Assembly (NCBI GenBank): GCA_015233565.1
Contig: JADFXM010000014.1
Span: 62,001 to 126,000, forward strand
Direction: 5' to 3'
Length of the DNA: 64,000 bases
Origin: Candidatus Rifleibacteriota bacterium
GTDB taxonomy: Bacteria; Muiribacteriota; Ozemobacteria; Ozemobacterales; Ozemobacteraceae
The translations under genes and the position numbers were made by a program. The notes beneath the pieces are model-generated. The model made no database searches, had not been told where the DNA came from, and saw only the letters and a program-made list of their open reading frames with translations. This document shows positions 34,715-42,437 of the stretch, piece after piece (the stretch's first letter is position 1; each line of letters starts with the position of its first letter).

Positions 34715-34953
34715 CCTTTTTCTTGATCAAATTCAGATTGTAGTTTCAAATTCAAAAAAAGCATCGATTTTATTAATCCAAGAGCTTCATCTCTTGTAAT
34801 GCCTTCGAGACCACAAATTGAGAAATTCTTTTTGAATGCCTGAAATTGTGTCTCAGACATTTTTTCAAGCCATCTCAACTCCCGTCTGTGAATTAAACTC
34901 ATTTTCTTCAATTGTTCCAGAGTTACCTCTGGACAATCAGCGCAATCAGCCAT
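34711..34953 (-). CDS. Small unrecognised protein between floA and the propeller gene
   Basis: An 80-residue, probably cytoplasmic, helical protein: ADCADCPEVTLEQLKKM, then RELRWLEKMSETQFQAF and LEGITRDEALGLIKSMLFLN. The two cysteines near the N-terminus (CADC) could bind metal. I do not recognise the family. Its start overlaps the floA 3' end by eight bases and its stop overlaps the propeller start by four, so it is almost certainly translated as part of the operon. Confidence 0.65.
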   Translation of the reverse strand: MADCADCPEVTLEQLKKMSLIHRRELRWLEKMSETQFQAFKKNFSICGLEGITRDEALGLIKSMLFLNLKLQSEFDQEKG

Positions 34954-35893
34954 TGTCGGAACTCAAACCAAAACCTTTAAAATTTTTTCCAGATTTTTTT
35001 CTGACAGTTAGGATCTTCCCCTTTTTAAAGCTTTCCGCTAACGAAAGTGGAACCTGGATTTCGGATTGAACCAACTTGGCCTTCATTTCCTGTTCCATTG
35101 CTCGGTTTTCTTGAAATTGTGCCAGAGCAATTGCTCTTCTTCCCTCAGCTTTTGCTTTCGCTACTTTTTTGTCCGCTTCAGCCTGAGCGTTTTGTAACAA
35201 GGCCCCAATATTTCTTGCTACATTTATGTCAGCAATATCAATTGAAAGAATTTCAAAAGCAGTATTGGAATCAAGTCCCTGAGACATGATTTTTTCAGTG
35301 ATCACATCCGGTTTTGTTAAAATGTCCAGATGAGTCTCAGCAGAGCCAATAGAAGAAACGATTCCTTGAGCAACTCTGGCTAAAACTGTTTCTTCTCCGG
35401 CACCTCCAACCATGGTTTCAAGATTTGCCCGAACTGTAACTTTAACATTTGCGGTCAATTCAATTCCATTCTTTGCAATCCCAGATACTTCTCCGGTGGA
35501 AAGAACTCTTGGGTCAACCCGCATCCGAACTGCATCATATACATCGCGGCCAGCCAAGTCAATAGCAGCACAACGTCTGAAAGTCAGATTTAATCTTGCT
35601 CTTTCCGCACTTATTAAGGCATCAACGACTCGAGAGACATTCCCGCCCGACAAATAATGGGCCTCCAGGTCATTCAGCAGGAGAGGAAGCCCGCCTTTGC
35701 TTCCCCGGATGTAGGCATCAACAATCATATCAGCCGGAACTTTTCTCAAACGCATAGCAATCAGGTCTATAGGTTTTGCCGGGACTCCGGCAGAAAGACA
35801 TCTTATATAGGTTGAAAAAGGAAAAAGGGATACAAGCATAAAAAAAAGAATAACGACAAAGAAAACAACAATTCCCCCAATGATTCCCGACAT
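34946..35893 (-). CDS. floA: Flotillin-like protein FloA
   Basis: The 315-residue sequence matches FloA (YqfA): an N-terminal membrane hairpin (VVFFVVILFFMLVSLFPFST), then RCLSAGVPAKPIDLIAMRLR, the SPFH-like core (TANVKVTVRANLETMVGGA, ILSIDIADINVARNIGA) and an Ala/Glu-rich coiled coil (AEADKKVAKAKAEGRRAIAL). FloA organises functional membrane microdomains and affects membrane fluidity, secretion and cell-wall machinery in Bacillus. ATG 35893 follows AAGGGG. It heads a six-gene run of envelope proteins. In Bacillus floA is usually next to an NfeD-type yqeZ gene, which is absent here; an NfeD gene is found with the second flotillin at 52 kb. Confidence 0.93.
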   Translation of the reverse strand: MSGIIGGIVVFFVVILFFMLVSLFPFSTYIRCLSAGVPAKPIDLIAMRLRKVPADMIVDAYIRGSKGGLPLLLNDLEAHYLSGGNVSRVVDALISAERARLNLTFRRCAAIDLAGRDVYDAVRMRVDPRVLSTGEVSGIAKNGIELTANVKVTVRANLETMVGGAGEETVLARVAQGIVSSIGSAETHLDILTKPDVITEKIMSQGLDSNTAFEILSIDIADINVARNIGALLQNAQAEADKKVAKAKAEGRRAIALAQFQENRAMEQEMKAKLVQSEIQVPLSLAESFKKGKILTVRKKSGKNFKGFGLSSDNG

Positions 35894-36546
35894 TTAATAT
35901 CCCCTTTTAGTCAATTAATTAGGCCACAAATTTTTCTTAGTTCACCAATTTTCATCCACACTTAGGTCTTTTGGTGTTTTTCGTCTATCCGAAAAACTTT
36001 TCAACTCACTTCCTTCTACTCTTTTTGGTTAGCAAAATGTTGAATTAAACAGGCGCAAGCTACTCCGCGCTTAGAGGGGTTCAAACCAAGCACCCAAAAA
36101 TGTTGAGAAAGTGCCAACTTTAATATTTCTTTCTCCTAAAAGCTATATTAACCTAGCATGCAATTTTTGTTAATTATTTTTTTTTTATTTTAAAATTTTT
36201 GACATTGTAGAAATTTGACAGTTTTTCGAAAAATCAGGGAAAATAAACAAGAATTGGTTTTTCGGTAGTGACACATTTTAACTAGTTTTCCTGGAAAGTT
36301 GTTTCAACCAACAACCTGAGAAGGGTTTTTCTGAAATTCATTCTTTCGAACTTGCTCTTTCCTACCCTCTTACGTTGGAAAGTACGAATTCGTTACAAAT
36401 TTTTTTCAGTATCTCTTTTGGGGGGGAAGGATTCAAGGTTTATTGAAAAAACTTTTTTTTAGACCGCTTTCACAACCGTTTGAGACTTGGAATCAAAATA
36501 ATTATCAGTCAAAATAGGGCGCTAATTTTTACAGTTAATTTTCTCT
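35894..36546. other. Long A+T-rich intergenic region, no gene recognised
   Basis: The region lies between the end of the TPR pair and floA, all on the minus strand, so it must hold the floA promoter and the TPR terminator. I could not define either with confidence. It contains homopolymer runs (T10 around 36178-36187), a self-complementary TTTTTCGAAAAA (36222-36233) and a small GC-richer patch at 36050-36110. No plausible reading frame is seen. Confidence 0.5.
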
Positions 36547-37164
36547 TCAGGGTCTAAGATGAAGATTGAGTTCCCGTTCTCGGGCTTTTGAGATCAAATC
36601 TCCTGGGGTGTAATAAATTCTTCTGGACAGTTTATCCTGCTCCTCTCTGGTATAACGTATCAAATTTTTAGTAACTTCGATATCACGAGTGAGAAATTTA
36701 TCCGCATTTGGAAGCATTGAAGCAGTCATCCAATCTGTGTATGCAAGTTTGTATTTTCCCAATTCAAAATGAATCTGGCCAATTAATCGAATAACAGTGT
36801 AATTTCCAAAGGAAAAATCTCTGGCTCTTTTCAATCTTCGAAGTGCTTCGTCATAATCACCTCTAAAATAATCCCGCCATGCTGCATCTAAATAAGCAGC
36901 AGCGCGTTCTTCGCTATCCGGAGACGGAGGGGGAGGAACAAAGGGCACTCCCCCTTTTGGTTTTTCAACGGGTTTTTCCTGAACACCAAAAAAGATCCTC
37001 AACCCTGAAAAATTAATGGAAGTCCATTTGGAATATCTTTCAGGAGTGAAAAGGATAACCAGAAAAACAAAAAAAAGCACAAAAAACCCGGCAGCAATTC
37101 CTATAATTGTATTCCGGCTTAAACCAGTGAGGAAGTCCTTTATTTTTTCAATGAAATTGGACAC
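36547..37164 (-). CDS. Membrane-anchored TPR-like protein
   Basis: One membrane helix (NTIIGIAAGFFVLFFVFLVI, about 18-40) is followed by a Pro-rich linker (VPFVPPPPSP) and a TPR-like pair (YLDAAWRDYFRGDYDEALRR, GQIHFELGKYKLAYTDWM). The start is GTG 37164, inside the last 25 bp of the upstream gene, so the two are probably coupled. It is a likely inner-membrane scaffold with its soluble domain outside the cytoplasm or facing it; topology is not certain. No enzymatic motif. Confidence 0.7.
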   Translation of the reverse strand: MSNFIEKIKDFLTGLSRNTIIGIAAGFFVLFFVFLVILFTPERYSKWTSINFSGLRIFFGVQEKPVEKPKGGVPFVPPPPSPDSEERAAAYLDAAWRDYFRGDYDEALRRLKRARDFSFGNYTVIRLIGQIHFELGKYKLAYTDWMTASMLPNADKFLTRDIEVTKNLIRYTREEQDKLSRRIYYTPGDLISKARERELNLHLRP

Positions 37165-37976
37165 CAGGCGTCTTGGCTACTTAAGCCTCTTTCATAAAGA
37201 TAGTTTTGCCAAAATTGAAACTTGGAGCCTTTTCTTTCGTTTTTTAAATATTCGAAAGAAACTCCCAATAGGGCAGTATTCCGTTTCACCTCAAGATCAC
37301 CTAAGTCATATGCTATTTTCAGGTTATCCCGAATTGCTTTTTGAATTGGCCAGAAATCCAATTTTTTCAGTTTTTCTTCCAGGGAATCGTTAGCCAAAGG
37401 TGAAATGAAGATCATGAATAAAGCTTTTGAGGAAAGGAGTGCGATTTTCGATCGAAGGTTTGAAAAATTTGAGAAGTCTCTGCTCTTTGACCAATTCTGA
37501 AGCCAGGACAAAAGAGAGATGGGGTCTTTCCCTTCAGGGGGTAACCAGCCACGATCGAAAAAATGAAGTAGTGTCTCTGGAGATAATTGAAGGAAATTAA
37601 TTTTTGTGGGGCTGGCGGTCCCAGTTTCCATTTTTAGGAAATCAACATCGGCTTGCATCTCTGATAAATCAGCTGTCTCAGGCAATTTCGCTTTGAAAAG
37701 TTTAATTTTTTCTGACAAAGAAGCAATTTTTTTCAACTTATCTTCGGTTTGATCAGGGTTTAGCCTGATTGCCGAAAGATTGAGAAAATAATCGGCATCA
37801 TTAACAAGTGGGTTCTCAGGCCATGTTTTCAAAAAACGGCTGAAAAACTGTTCTGCTTCACGCCAGTTCCCAAGTTCGAAAGCTCTCTTTCCAGCATCAA
37901 AAACTTCTCTTGGATTTAATGCACTACATTGAAGAGCCATGAAAGAAAAAAACAGAAGCAATATAATTCTCTTCAT
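37140..37976 (-). CDS. Exported TPR-like protein
   Basis: I start at ATG 37976 (GGAGGG about 12 bases upstream), which gives a signal peptide MKRIILLLFFSFMALQCSA; the frame also opens at 38015. The first mature segment, DAGKRAFELGNWREAEQFFS, is TPR/YbgF-like, as is the NPLVNDADYFL element. The remaining 200 residues are helical with no recognised motif. Residue Cys18 does not fit a standard lipobox. It overlaps the following membrane-anchored TPR gene by 25 bp, indicating one transcriptional unit. Confidence 0.68.
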   Translation of the reverse strand: MKRIILLLFFSFMALQCSALNPREVFDAGKRAFELGNWREAEQFFSRFLKTWPENPLVNDADYFLNLSAIRLNPDQTEDKLKKIASLSEKIKLFKAKLPETADLSEMQADVDFLKMETGTASPTKINFLQLSPETLLHFFDRGWLPPEGKDPISLLSWLQNWSKSRDFSNFSNLRSKIALLSSKALFMIFISPLANDSLEEKLKKLDFWPIQKAIRDNLKIAYDLGDLEVKRNTALLGVSFEYLKNERKGSKFQFWQNYLYERGLSSQDAWCPISLKK

Positions 37977-38125
37977 TGATATAGCTGTCCCTCCATTGTT
38001 TTCCCGTTCAATCACCCCAAAAAACCTTATGTTAAAGACAATTCAACGTTGTACTTGATTGTAAAGAATTGTCAAATTGGCTGCTGATAAGTATGAATTG
38101 ATGGGGGTTAGAACTATCTGGCATG

Positions 38126-39307
38126 TCATTCTTTCTGTTTTCCAGCTTTTTGCCTTTCAAAAAGTGAATAGATCAGATTATTATATAAATCTCTGCCTAT
38201 TCTGACAGATTCATGATCTTTGAGGAACCATCCTGCCCTTTCGAGAGTATCCATTAATAAATACGCCCCGCGGAAAACTTGGGACGGGTCAAAATTCCAA
38301 TTGGAAGCCCACCAGTATTGACAACTGTAAACTGCCTTATCAAGAAGTTTTCTCGTATCCTGGTCTCCCTGGGCACTTGCTCGCCATGCTAAAGACATAA
38401 CATGATTTGTCAGAACCCATTGATTGTGATGAATTGAGTTGAATTTGCTATGCCATAAAGGATAAGGATCATCAACATTCAAATCCTGGAGTGAGGCGGA
38501 CCAGGTTGACGGAGGAACATAGGCTTCCCGGGTGGGAAATCTGGTAAACAAATCGCTCAACGTAACAAGTCTAATTTCATTATCATCCTTAAGTGCATAC
38601 AAAAGGCTTCTTAGAAATTTTTCCTCGTAATATTTATGGTGATGTCCAAAAGTTTCGCCATCCATTGCAATTACAATGTATCCATCACGATCTTGAAACC
38701 AATTGTTCATCCTTTCTTTAATGATTTTCAAGAACTCCCTGCCCTTCCAACCATGAAAAGAGATATCATTTGACCAACTGTTGCTCCGTAAAAAAACACC
38801 TGAATCACCCATTTTTGGAATAAAATCAAAGGGAGGAGTACCATTGTGGTAGGAATAGGGAAGATCGTCAGTAATGCACCACTGATAACCCAAATCATGA
38901 AAAAGGCGCCCAACATGACCTGAAAAACACATTTCCGGAGGAAAAACCCCTTTTGGGGCATAGGTTGGTCCAAAAACAGACTGATTACCTTTTCGATTTA
39001 GCTCAAGTTGGCGCTTTATTTCGCAAATTGGAATAAGCGGAAAAATAGGATGGTAAGCGCCTGAATCGACAAATTCAACATGGCCATTTGTCGCAGCTTT
39101 TTTTAGACCATCGATTATATCCGTATGACCCCTGTTAACTAAAATTTCGGTAAGACTATAGTTGATATTAAGCGTGAAACGCGGCTCCAGTTCACTATTG
39201 AAAATATCAACTAACGGAAGATAACATTCCCGAGCAATGTCATCAACTACAAATCCTAGCTGGGTGGGTGGTTGATAAATGTGTAAAAGGATTGCAAGAT
39301 ATTTCAT
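38126..39307 (-). CDS. Glycoside hydrolase family 57 protein
   Basis: GH57 enzymes act on alpha-glucans (amylases, 4-alpha-glucanotransferases, branching enzymes). The N-terminal LAILLHIYQPP, the catalytic-nucleophile region KGVFPPEMCFSG (Glu125) and the acid/base region IAMDGETFGHH (Asp216) are visible, along with HPIFPLIP. The 393-residue length indicates a compact GH57 without the accessory domains of large amylopullulanases. No signal peptide is present, so it is cytoplasmic and may act on glycogen-like reserves. It sits 27 bp after an FAD-subunit gene; the functional link is unclear. The ribosome-binding site is weak. Confidence 0.88.
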   Translation of the reverse strand: MKYLAILLHIYQPPTQLGFVVDDIARECYLPLVDIFNSELEPRFTLNINYSLTEILVNRGHTDIIDGLKKAATNGHVEFVDSGAYHPIFPLIPICEIKRQLELNRKGNQSVFGPTYAPKGVFPPEMCFSGHVGRLFHDLGYQWCITDDLPYSYHNGTPPFDFIPKMGDSGVFLRSNSWSNDISFHGWKGREFLKIIKERMNNWFQDRDGYIVIAMDGETFGHHHKYYEEKFLRSLLYALKDDNEIRLVTLSDLFTRFPTREAYVPPSTWSASLQDLNVDDPYPLWHSKFNSIHHNQWVLTNHVMSLAWRASAQGDQDTRKLLDKAVYSCQYWWASNWNFDPSQVFRGAYLLMDTLERAGWFLKDHESVRIGRDLYNNLIYSLFERQKAGKQKE

Positions 39308-39334
39308 TTTTTTTCACCAATTATTGGAATTAAA

Positions 39335-40186
39335 TTAGAGTCCCAGCTCGGAAAGAATTCTTGAGACTAGTACTTTAACCATTTTCTTACGATAAGTAGC
39401 GGTAGATCTTATATCATCGATTGGAGAAACGCATTCAGCAGCCATTGTGGCTGCTTTATCAACACAATCAGGAGCAAGGGGGAGGGGTTTTCCAACCAAA
39501 AAATCTTCAGCTTCACGTGCTCTTATAACTGTTGGAGCGACTGCGCCAAGGGCAATTCCGAATTTTTTACTTTCGCTTTCATCATCCCAGGTTGAGACTG
39601 CAGCGGAAACCTTGGAAATAGCATGTGCACGCCTTTCACCCAGTTTCATAAATCGTCCCATAGTTTTTCGTTCTGAAAGTTCGAAGGCTTCGATAAAATC
39701 TCCTTCTTCAAGAGTGGTTTTCCCCGGACCCTTGAAAAAGCGATCGATTTCGACGCTCTTGTATCCATTGATTCCTGAAATAATAACTCGCGCTTCAAGG
39801 CTCATCAATGCTGGAATTGTATCTCCAGCGGGAGAAGCGTTAGCCGAATTTCCCCCCAGAGTTGCTGTCTCACGAATTTGAGGAGCACCAACCTGGCTAG
39901 CTGCTGAACATAACGTTGGGAACCATTCCTGTAAACAACGGTTTTCGCTGATTTGTCGCATCGTGCACATTGAACCAATTCTTATTTTTCCCGCACCTAA
40001 CTCAATTTTATTATAACCAAGGGTTGACAAGTCAACAAAATGACTCAATTCCGGAAATAAACCGTTCTTCCATTTAACGATCAAGTCAGTTCCGCCAGCA
40101 ATAATCCTTGCGTTGGAATTCGCAAATAGAATTTTGCCAACCTCAATTACAGTTTTTGGCTTGACATATGATATTTCCAAATTCAA
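39335..40186 (-). CDS. Molybdenum hydroxylase FAD-binding subunit (XdhB/CoxM-like)
   Basis: The FAD-binding motifs of the xanthine dehydrogenase medium subunit are present: IIAGGTDLIVKWK (about 28-40) and ATLGGNSANASPAGDTIPAL (about 107-126). The protein transfers electrons from a 2Fe-2S subunit to FAD and on to an acceptor. It starts with TTG 40186, eight bases after AGGAGG. The gene follows the 2Fe-2S subunit gene by about 115 bp. The catalytic molybdopterin subunit, normally about 750 residues, is not in the neighbourhood, so the complex must be completed from elsewhere or these are remnants. Confidence 0.9.
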   Translation of the reverse strand: MNLEISYVKPKTVIEVGKILFANSNARIIAGGTDLIVKWKNGLFPELSHFVDLSTLGYNKIELGAGKIRIGSMCTMRQISENRCLQEWFPTLCSAASQVGAPQIRETATLGGNSANASPAGDTIPALMSLEARVIISGINGYKSVEIDRFFKGPGKTTLEEGDFIEAFELSERKTMGRFMKLGERRAHAISKVSAAVSTWDDESESKKFGIALGAVAPTVIRAREAEDFLVGKPLPLAPDCVDKAATMAAECVSPIDDIRSTATYRKKMVKVLVSRILSELGL

Positions 40187-40301
40187 AATACTTTCCTCCT
40201 TGCTTGAAACAAATAGCGAATAACCTTAATGAGAAATTCGGGAAGCTTCGCCATGTTTTTTAAGCGAAAGTCCTTTAAGTATTACATACACAATAGCTTT
40301 A

Positions 40302-40784
40302 TTAATCGGATTCTTCTCCAGCTCGTTTGACAGCCGAAACTATTTTTTCGTATCCAGTACAACGGCAAATATTCCCAGATAAAGATTCTTTTATTGTTGC
40401 TTCTGATGGGTTAGGATTTCGCTTAAGCAGAGAATAAGAAGAAATCAACATTCCCGGAGTGCAAAAACCACATTGCACGGCTCCTTCATTTACATATGCG
40501 TTCTGGATCTTCTTCATCAAAGGGTCTTCCGCAAGTCCTTCAAGAGTAAGAATTTCATCCGTTTCACAAAGCGTTACTGCAAGTTTAAGGCAGGAATTGA
40601 TCGGATATCCATTAAACAAAACCCCACAAGCTCCGCATTCTCCTTTTCCGCAGCCTTCTTTAACTGCTGTAAGTGCAAAATCCTCTCTCAACATTTCAAG
40701 TAAAGTCCGCCTGGGAGAAATTTGCTTCCCGACCTGACAGCCATTAAGTTTGAATTTAACCCAAATTTTTTCCTCAGCAGCCAT
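40302..40784 (-). CDS. Molybdenum hydroxylase 2Fe-2S subunit (XdhC/CoxS-like)
   Basis: Both iron-sulfur sites of the family are intact: the plant-ferredoxin-type GCGKGECGACGVLFNGYPI with a fourth Cys in NSCLKLA, and the helical-domain CGFCTPGMLI with ICRCTGYEKI. At 160 residues it has family length. It passes electrons from the molybdopterin centre to the FAD subunit encoded next. ATG 40784 follows GGAGGG, and an extended -10 promoter lies just upstream. No large catalytic subunit is encoded here. Confidence 0.93.
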   Translation of the reverse strand: MAAEEKIWVKFKLNGCQVGKQISPRRTLLEMLREDFALTAVKEGCGKGECGACGVLFNGYPINSCLKLAVTLCETDEILTLEGLAEDPLMKKIQNAYVNEGAVQCGFCTPGMLISSYSLLKRNPNPSEATIKESLSGNICRCTGYEKIVSAVKRAGEESD

Positions 40785-40810
40785 TTTCCCTCCAAAATAA
40801 TGCGAAAATC

Positions 40811-40816
40811 ATTATA
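40811..40816 (-). promoter_or_regulatory. Extended -10 promoter for the 2Fe-2S/FAD subunit genes
   Basis: The minus strand reads TGA-TATAAT, a perfect -10 with an upstream TG, placing a start near 40804 and a leader of about 20 nt with GGAGGG. The -35 region is poor. A second candidate with TTGACA (40974-40979), 17-bp spacer and TAACAT (40951-40956) lies further upstream. The 300-bp gap 40785-41084 shows nothing else. Confidence 0.55.
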
Positions 40817-41084
40817 TCAAATTGCACATTCATACGATTGCCTGAAACAACGGCACCTAACGCGCTAATCCAAATCACTTAAACCAAACAAAAGCAACAA
40901 AATAAAGCTGTGTCAACTCAATTACTAGTGATCATGCCGCATTGCAAGAAATGTTAATCATTTTTATTGAGTCTGTCAAAGCAATTTCAATTTGGTCTAA
41001 TTTCAAAGGGGATTGCTCTGGACAACACCGCCTCACAACTGCACATTCCCCTGAATTCCTGAAATGATAGAAACAATCCAATTT

Positions 41085-42317
41085 TTAGAATTCTCCTGGA
41101 GTGGAAATAATTTCGCCAAATGCTATAAAGGGAACCTCTTTTCTGATAGCAGTCTCAAGAGCATCAGAGGCTTTGTCTGCCAACCCTGTTCCATGTGAGG
41201 AATCACAAGGATAAGTAGCTGTTCCAGCATTTAAAGATAGTTCAGGAAATTCTCCCATTTCTTTGATTGCAGTTGAAATGTGTTTTCGAAATGCTGAAAC
41301 AATTCTTTGGGCAACCATTTTAGCAACCTCAGGGGTCGTTTCGGTAAGTATTGCCGCGTAGACTCCGGGTTTGTCCCAGAGGAACATCAAGTCCAGTTTT
41401 CTCAATGAATCTCTTAAAGAAGCCGCGACAGCAAGTTGCACCCGATCTTTTACGGCAGGAGAAAAATTACTGAAATTGGAAACCTTGAGGTACATCAAAG
41501 TCATATTCTGGCCGTATCTTTCTGATCGTTCAATCTCAGTTTCAAAGGTCAGCTTGAATCCCTCATATTTCATTAAACCTGTTTTCGAATCCACCATAAG
41601 ATTTCCGGCAGATTTGGCTTGAACGCAAACCAGCGAAAGGATTCCTTCGAGGTAGAGTGCAAGCCATTCACGATCGAATTTCGCAATTTTTCTGGAATTG
41701 GGGGTTGTTATTGCCATCCAAAATCCGCGAATATCAGTAATTCCTTTTAGAGGAATAATCCTGGCTCTTAAATGGGTAATACCTGAGAAAAACACAGTGC
41801 TCGTCAAAATAGAGTCCCATTTAAACAGCTTTTCTTCCCCCAACCCTCCTGGGTATTTTAAAATAACATAACCCTCTGAAAGATAAAACCTTGAAGAAGT
41901 TATCTGAGTGGAAAGAGGTCCCGCACTGGCAATCATTGTGAAGCCACCTTTTTCTTCGGCAATAAAAAGGGCTGAGGATTCGTCCCTGGTCATTCCAAGA
42001 AATTCAGAAAGGATATCGTTCAATAAACTATAATCAACGTTTGATCTTTCTGAAATTAATTTTCGCAAAGAGCAAAGTGAAAACTTGCCACTCGGTGGGC
42101 CGGATGAAGCACTTTCTGAGGGTGAAAAAGAAGTTTTGAAAGTTTCGCGAAAGATCAGGAATGTGTTGATAATGACCAGAAAAGCTAATATTCCCGGCAG
42201 TTTTACGGTAGTATCCTGCCAAAAGTCCCCCTTCCAAATTCCGAAAACAAGGAAGACCACTAATATCAGATTGCTGAACAAATAAAGGTTTAAATTCTCG
42301 TTTTTCAGCTTTTTCAC
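41085..42317 (-). CDS. Membrane protein with degenerate GGDEF domain
   Basis: I take GTG 42317 as start (GAAGGG seven bases upstream, downstream of a good promoter), not the TTG at 42431, which overlaps the promoter. Two membrane helices (FSNLILVVFLVFGIW and LPGILAFLVIINTFLIF) are followed by a GAF-like middle region. The C-terminus (DSKTGLMKYEGFKLTFETEI to the end) has the length and helix pattern of a GGDEF domain. In place of the catalytic motif it reads WDKPGVYAAIL, and the metal-binding Asp region is YLKVSNFSNF. It is therefore not expected to make c-di-GMP. It could bind nucleotide or act as a regulator. Confidence 0.75.
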   Translation of the reverse strand: MKKLKNENLNLYLFSNLILVVFLVFGIWKGDFWQDTTVKLPGILAFLVIINTFLIFRETFKTSFSPSESASSGPPSGKFSLCSLRKLISERSNVDYSLLNDILSEFLGMTRDESSALFIAEEKGGFTMIASAGPLSTQITSSRFYLSEGYVILKYPGGLGEEKLFKWDSILTSTVFFSGITHLRARIIPLKGITDIRGFWMAITTPNSRKIAKFDREWLALYLEGILSLVCVQAKSAGNLMVDSKTGLMKYEGFKLTFETEIERSERYGQNMTLMYLKVSNFSNFSPAVKDRVQLAVAASLRDSLRKLDLMFLWDKPGVYAAILTETTPEVAKMVAQRIVSAFRKHISTAIKEMGEFPELSLNAGTATYPCDSSHGTGLADKASDALETAIRKEVPFIAFGEIISTPGEF

Positions 42318-42371
42318 GCCAATTCCCTTCCTGAGATTTGAACTTGACTGAGAGCTTTTGTTAACGTATTC

Positions 42372-42385
42372 TTGCGCAAGCGCAA
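42372..42385. promoter_or_regulatory. Palindrome between divergent mfd and degenerate-GGDEF genes
   Basis: TTGCGC-AA-GCGCAA is a 6-bp inverted repeat around two bases. It covers the predicted transcription start of the minus-strand gene (about 42383), a typical position for a repressor operator. It also lies in the mfd leader or promoter region. Confidence 0.45.
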
Positions 42386-42389
42386 AGTT

Positions 42390-42418
42390 ATTATACACGG
42401 ACTGAAATTTTATCGCAA
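42390..42418 (-). promoter_or_regulatory. Sigma-70-type promoter for the degenerate-GGDEF gene
   Basis: On the minus strand TTGCGA (42418-42413), 17-bp spacer, TATAAT (42395-42390). The -10 is perfect and the spacing ideal. Predicted start is near 42383, 66 nt before GTG 42317. Confidence 0.7.
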
Positions 42419-42437
42419 CGCAGGGAGTCAAGCAAAC

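Noticed and set aside
36050..36110. tRNA-like patch with GGTTCAAACC and a GC-rich stem
   Set aside because: The T-arm stem does not pair over five bases and no acceptor, D or anticodon arms can be drawn, so it is not a tRNA.
42372..42437. Upstream start for mfd at 42372, adding 22 residues
   Set aside because: The extra residues do not look like an Mfd N-terminus and the segment is occupied by the divergent promoter; ATG 42438 has a better upstream signal.
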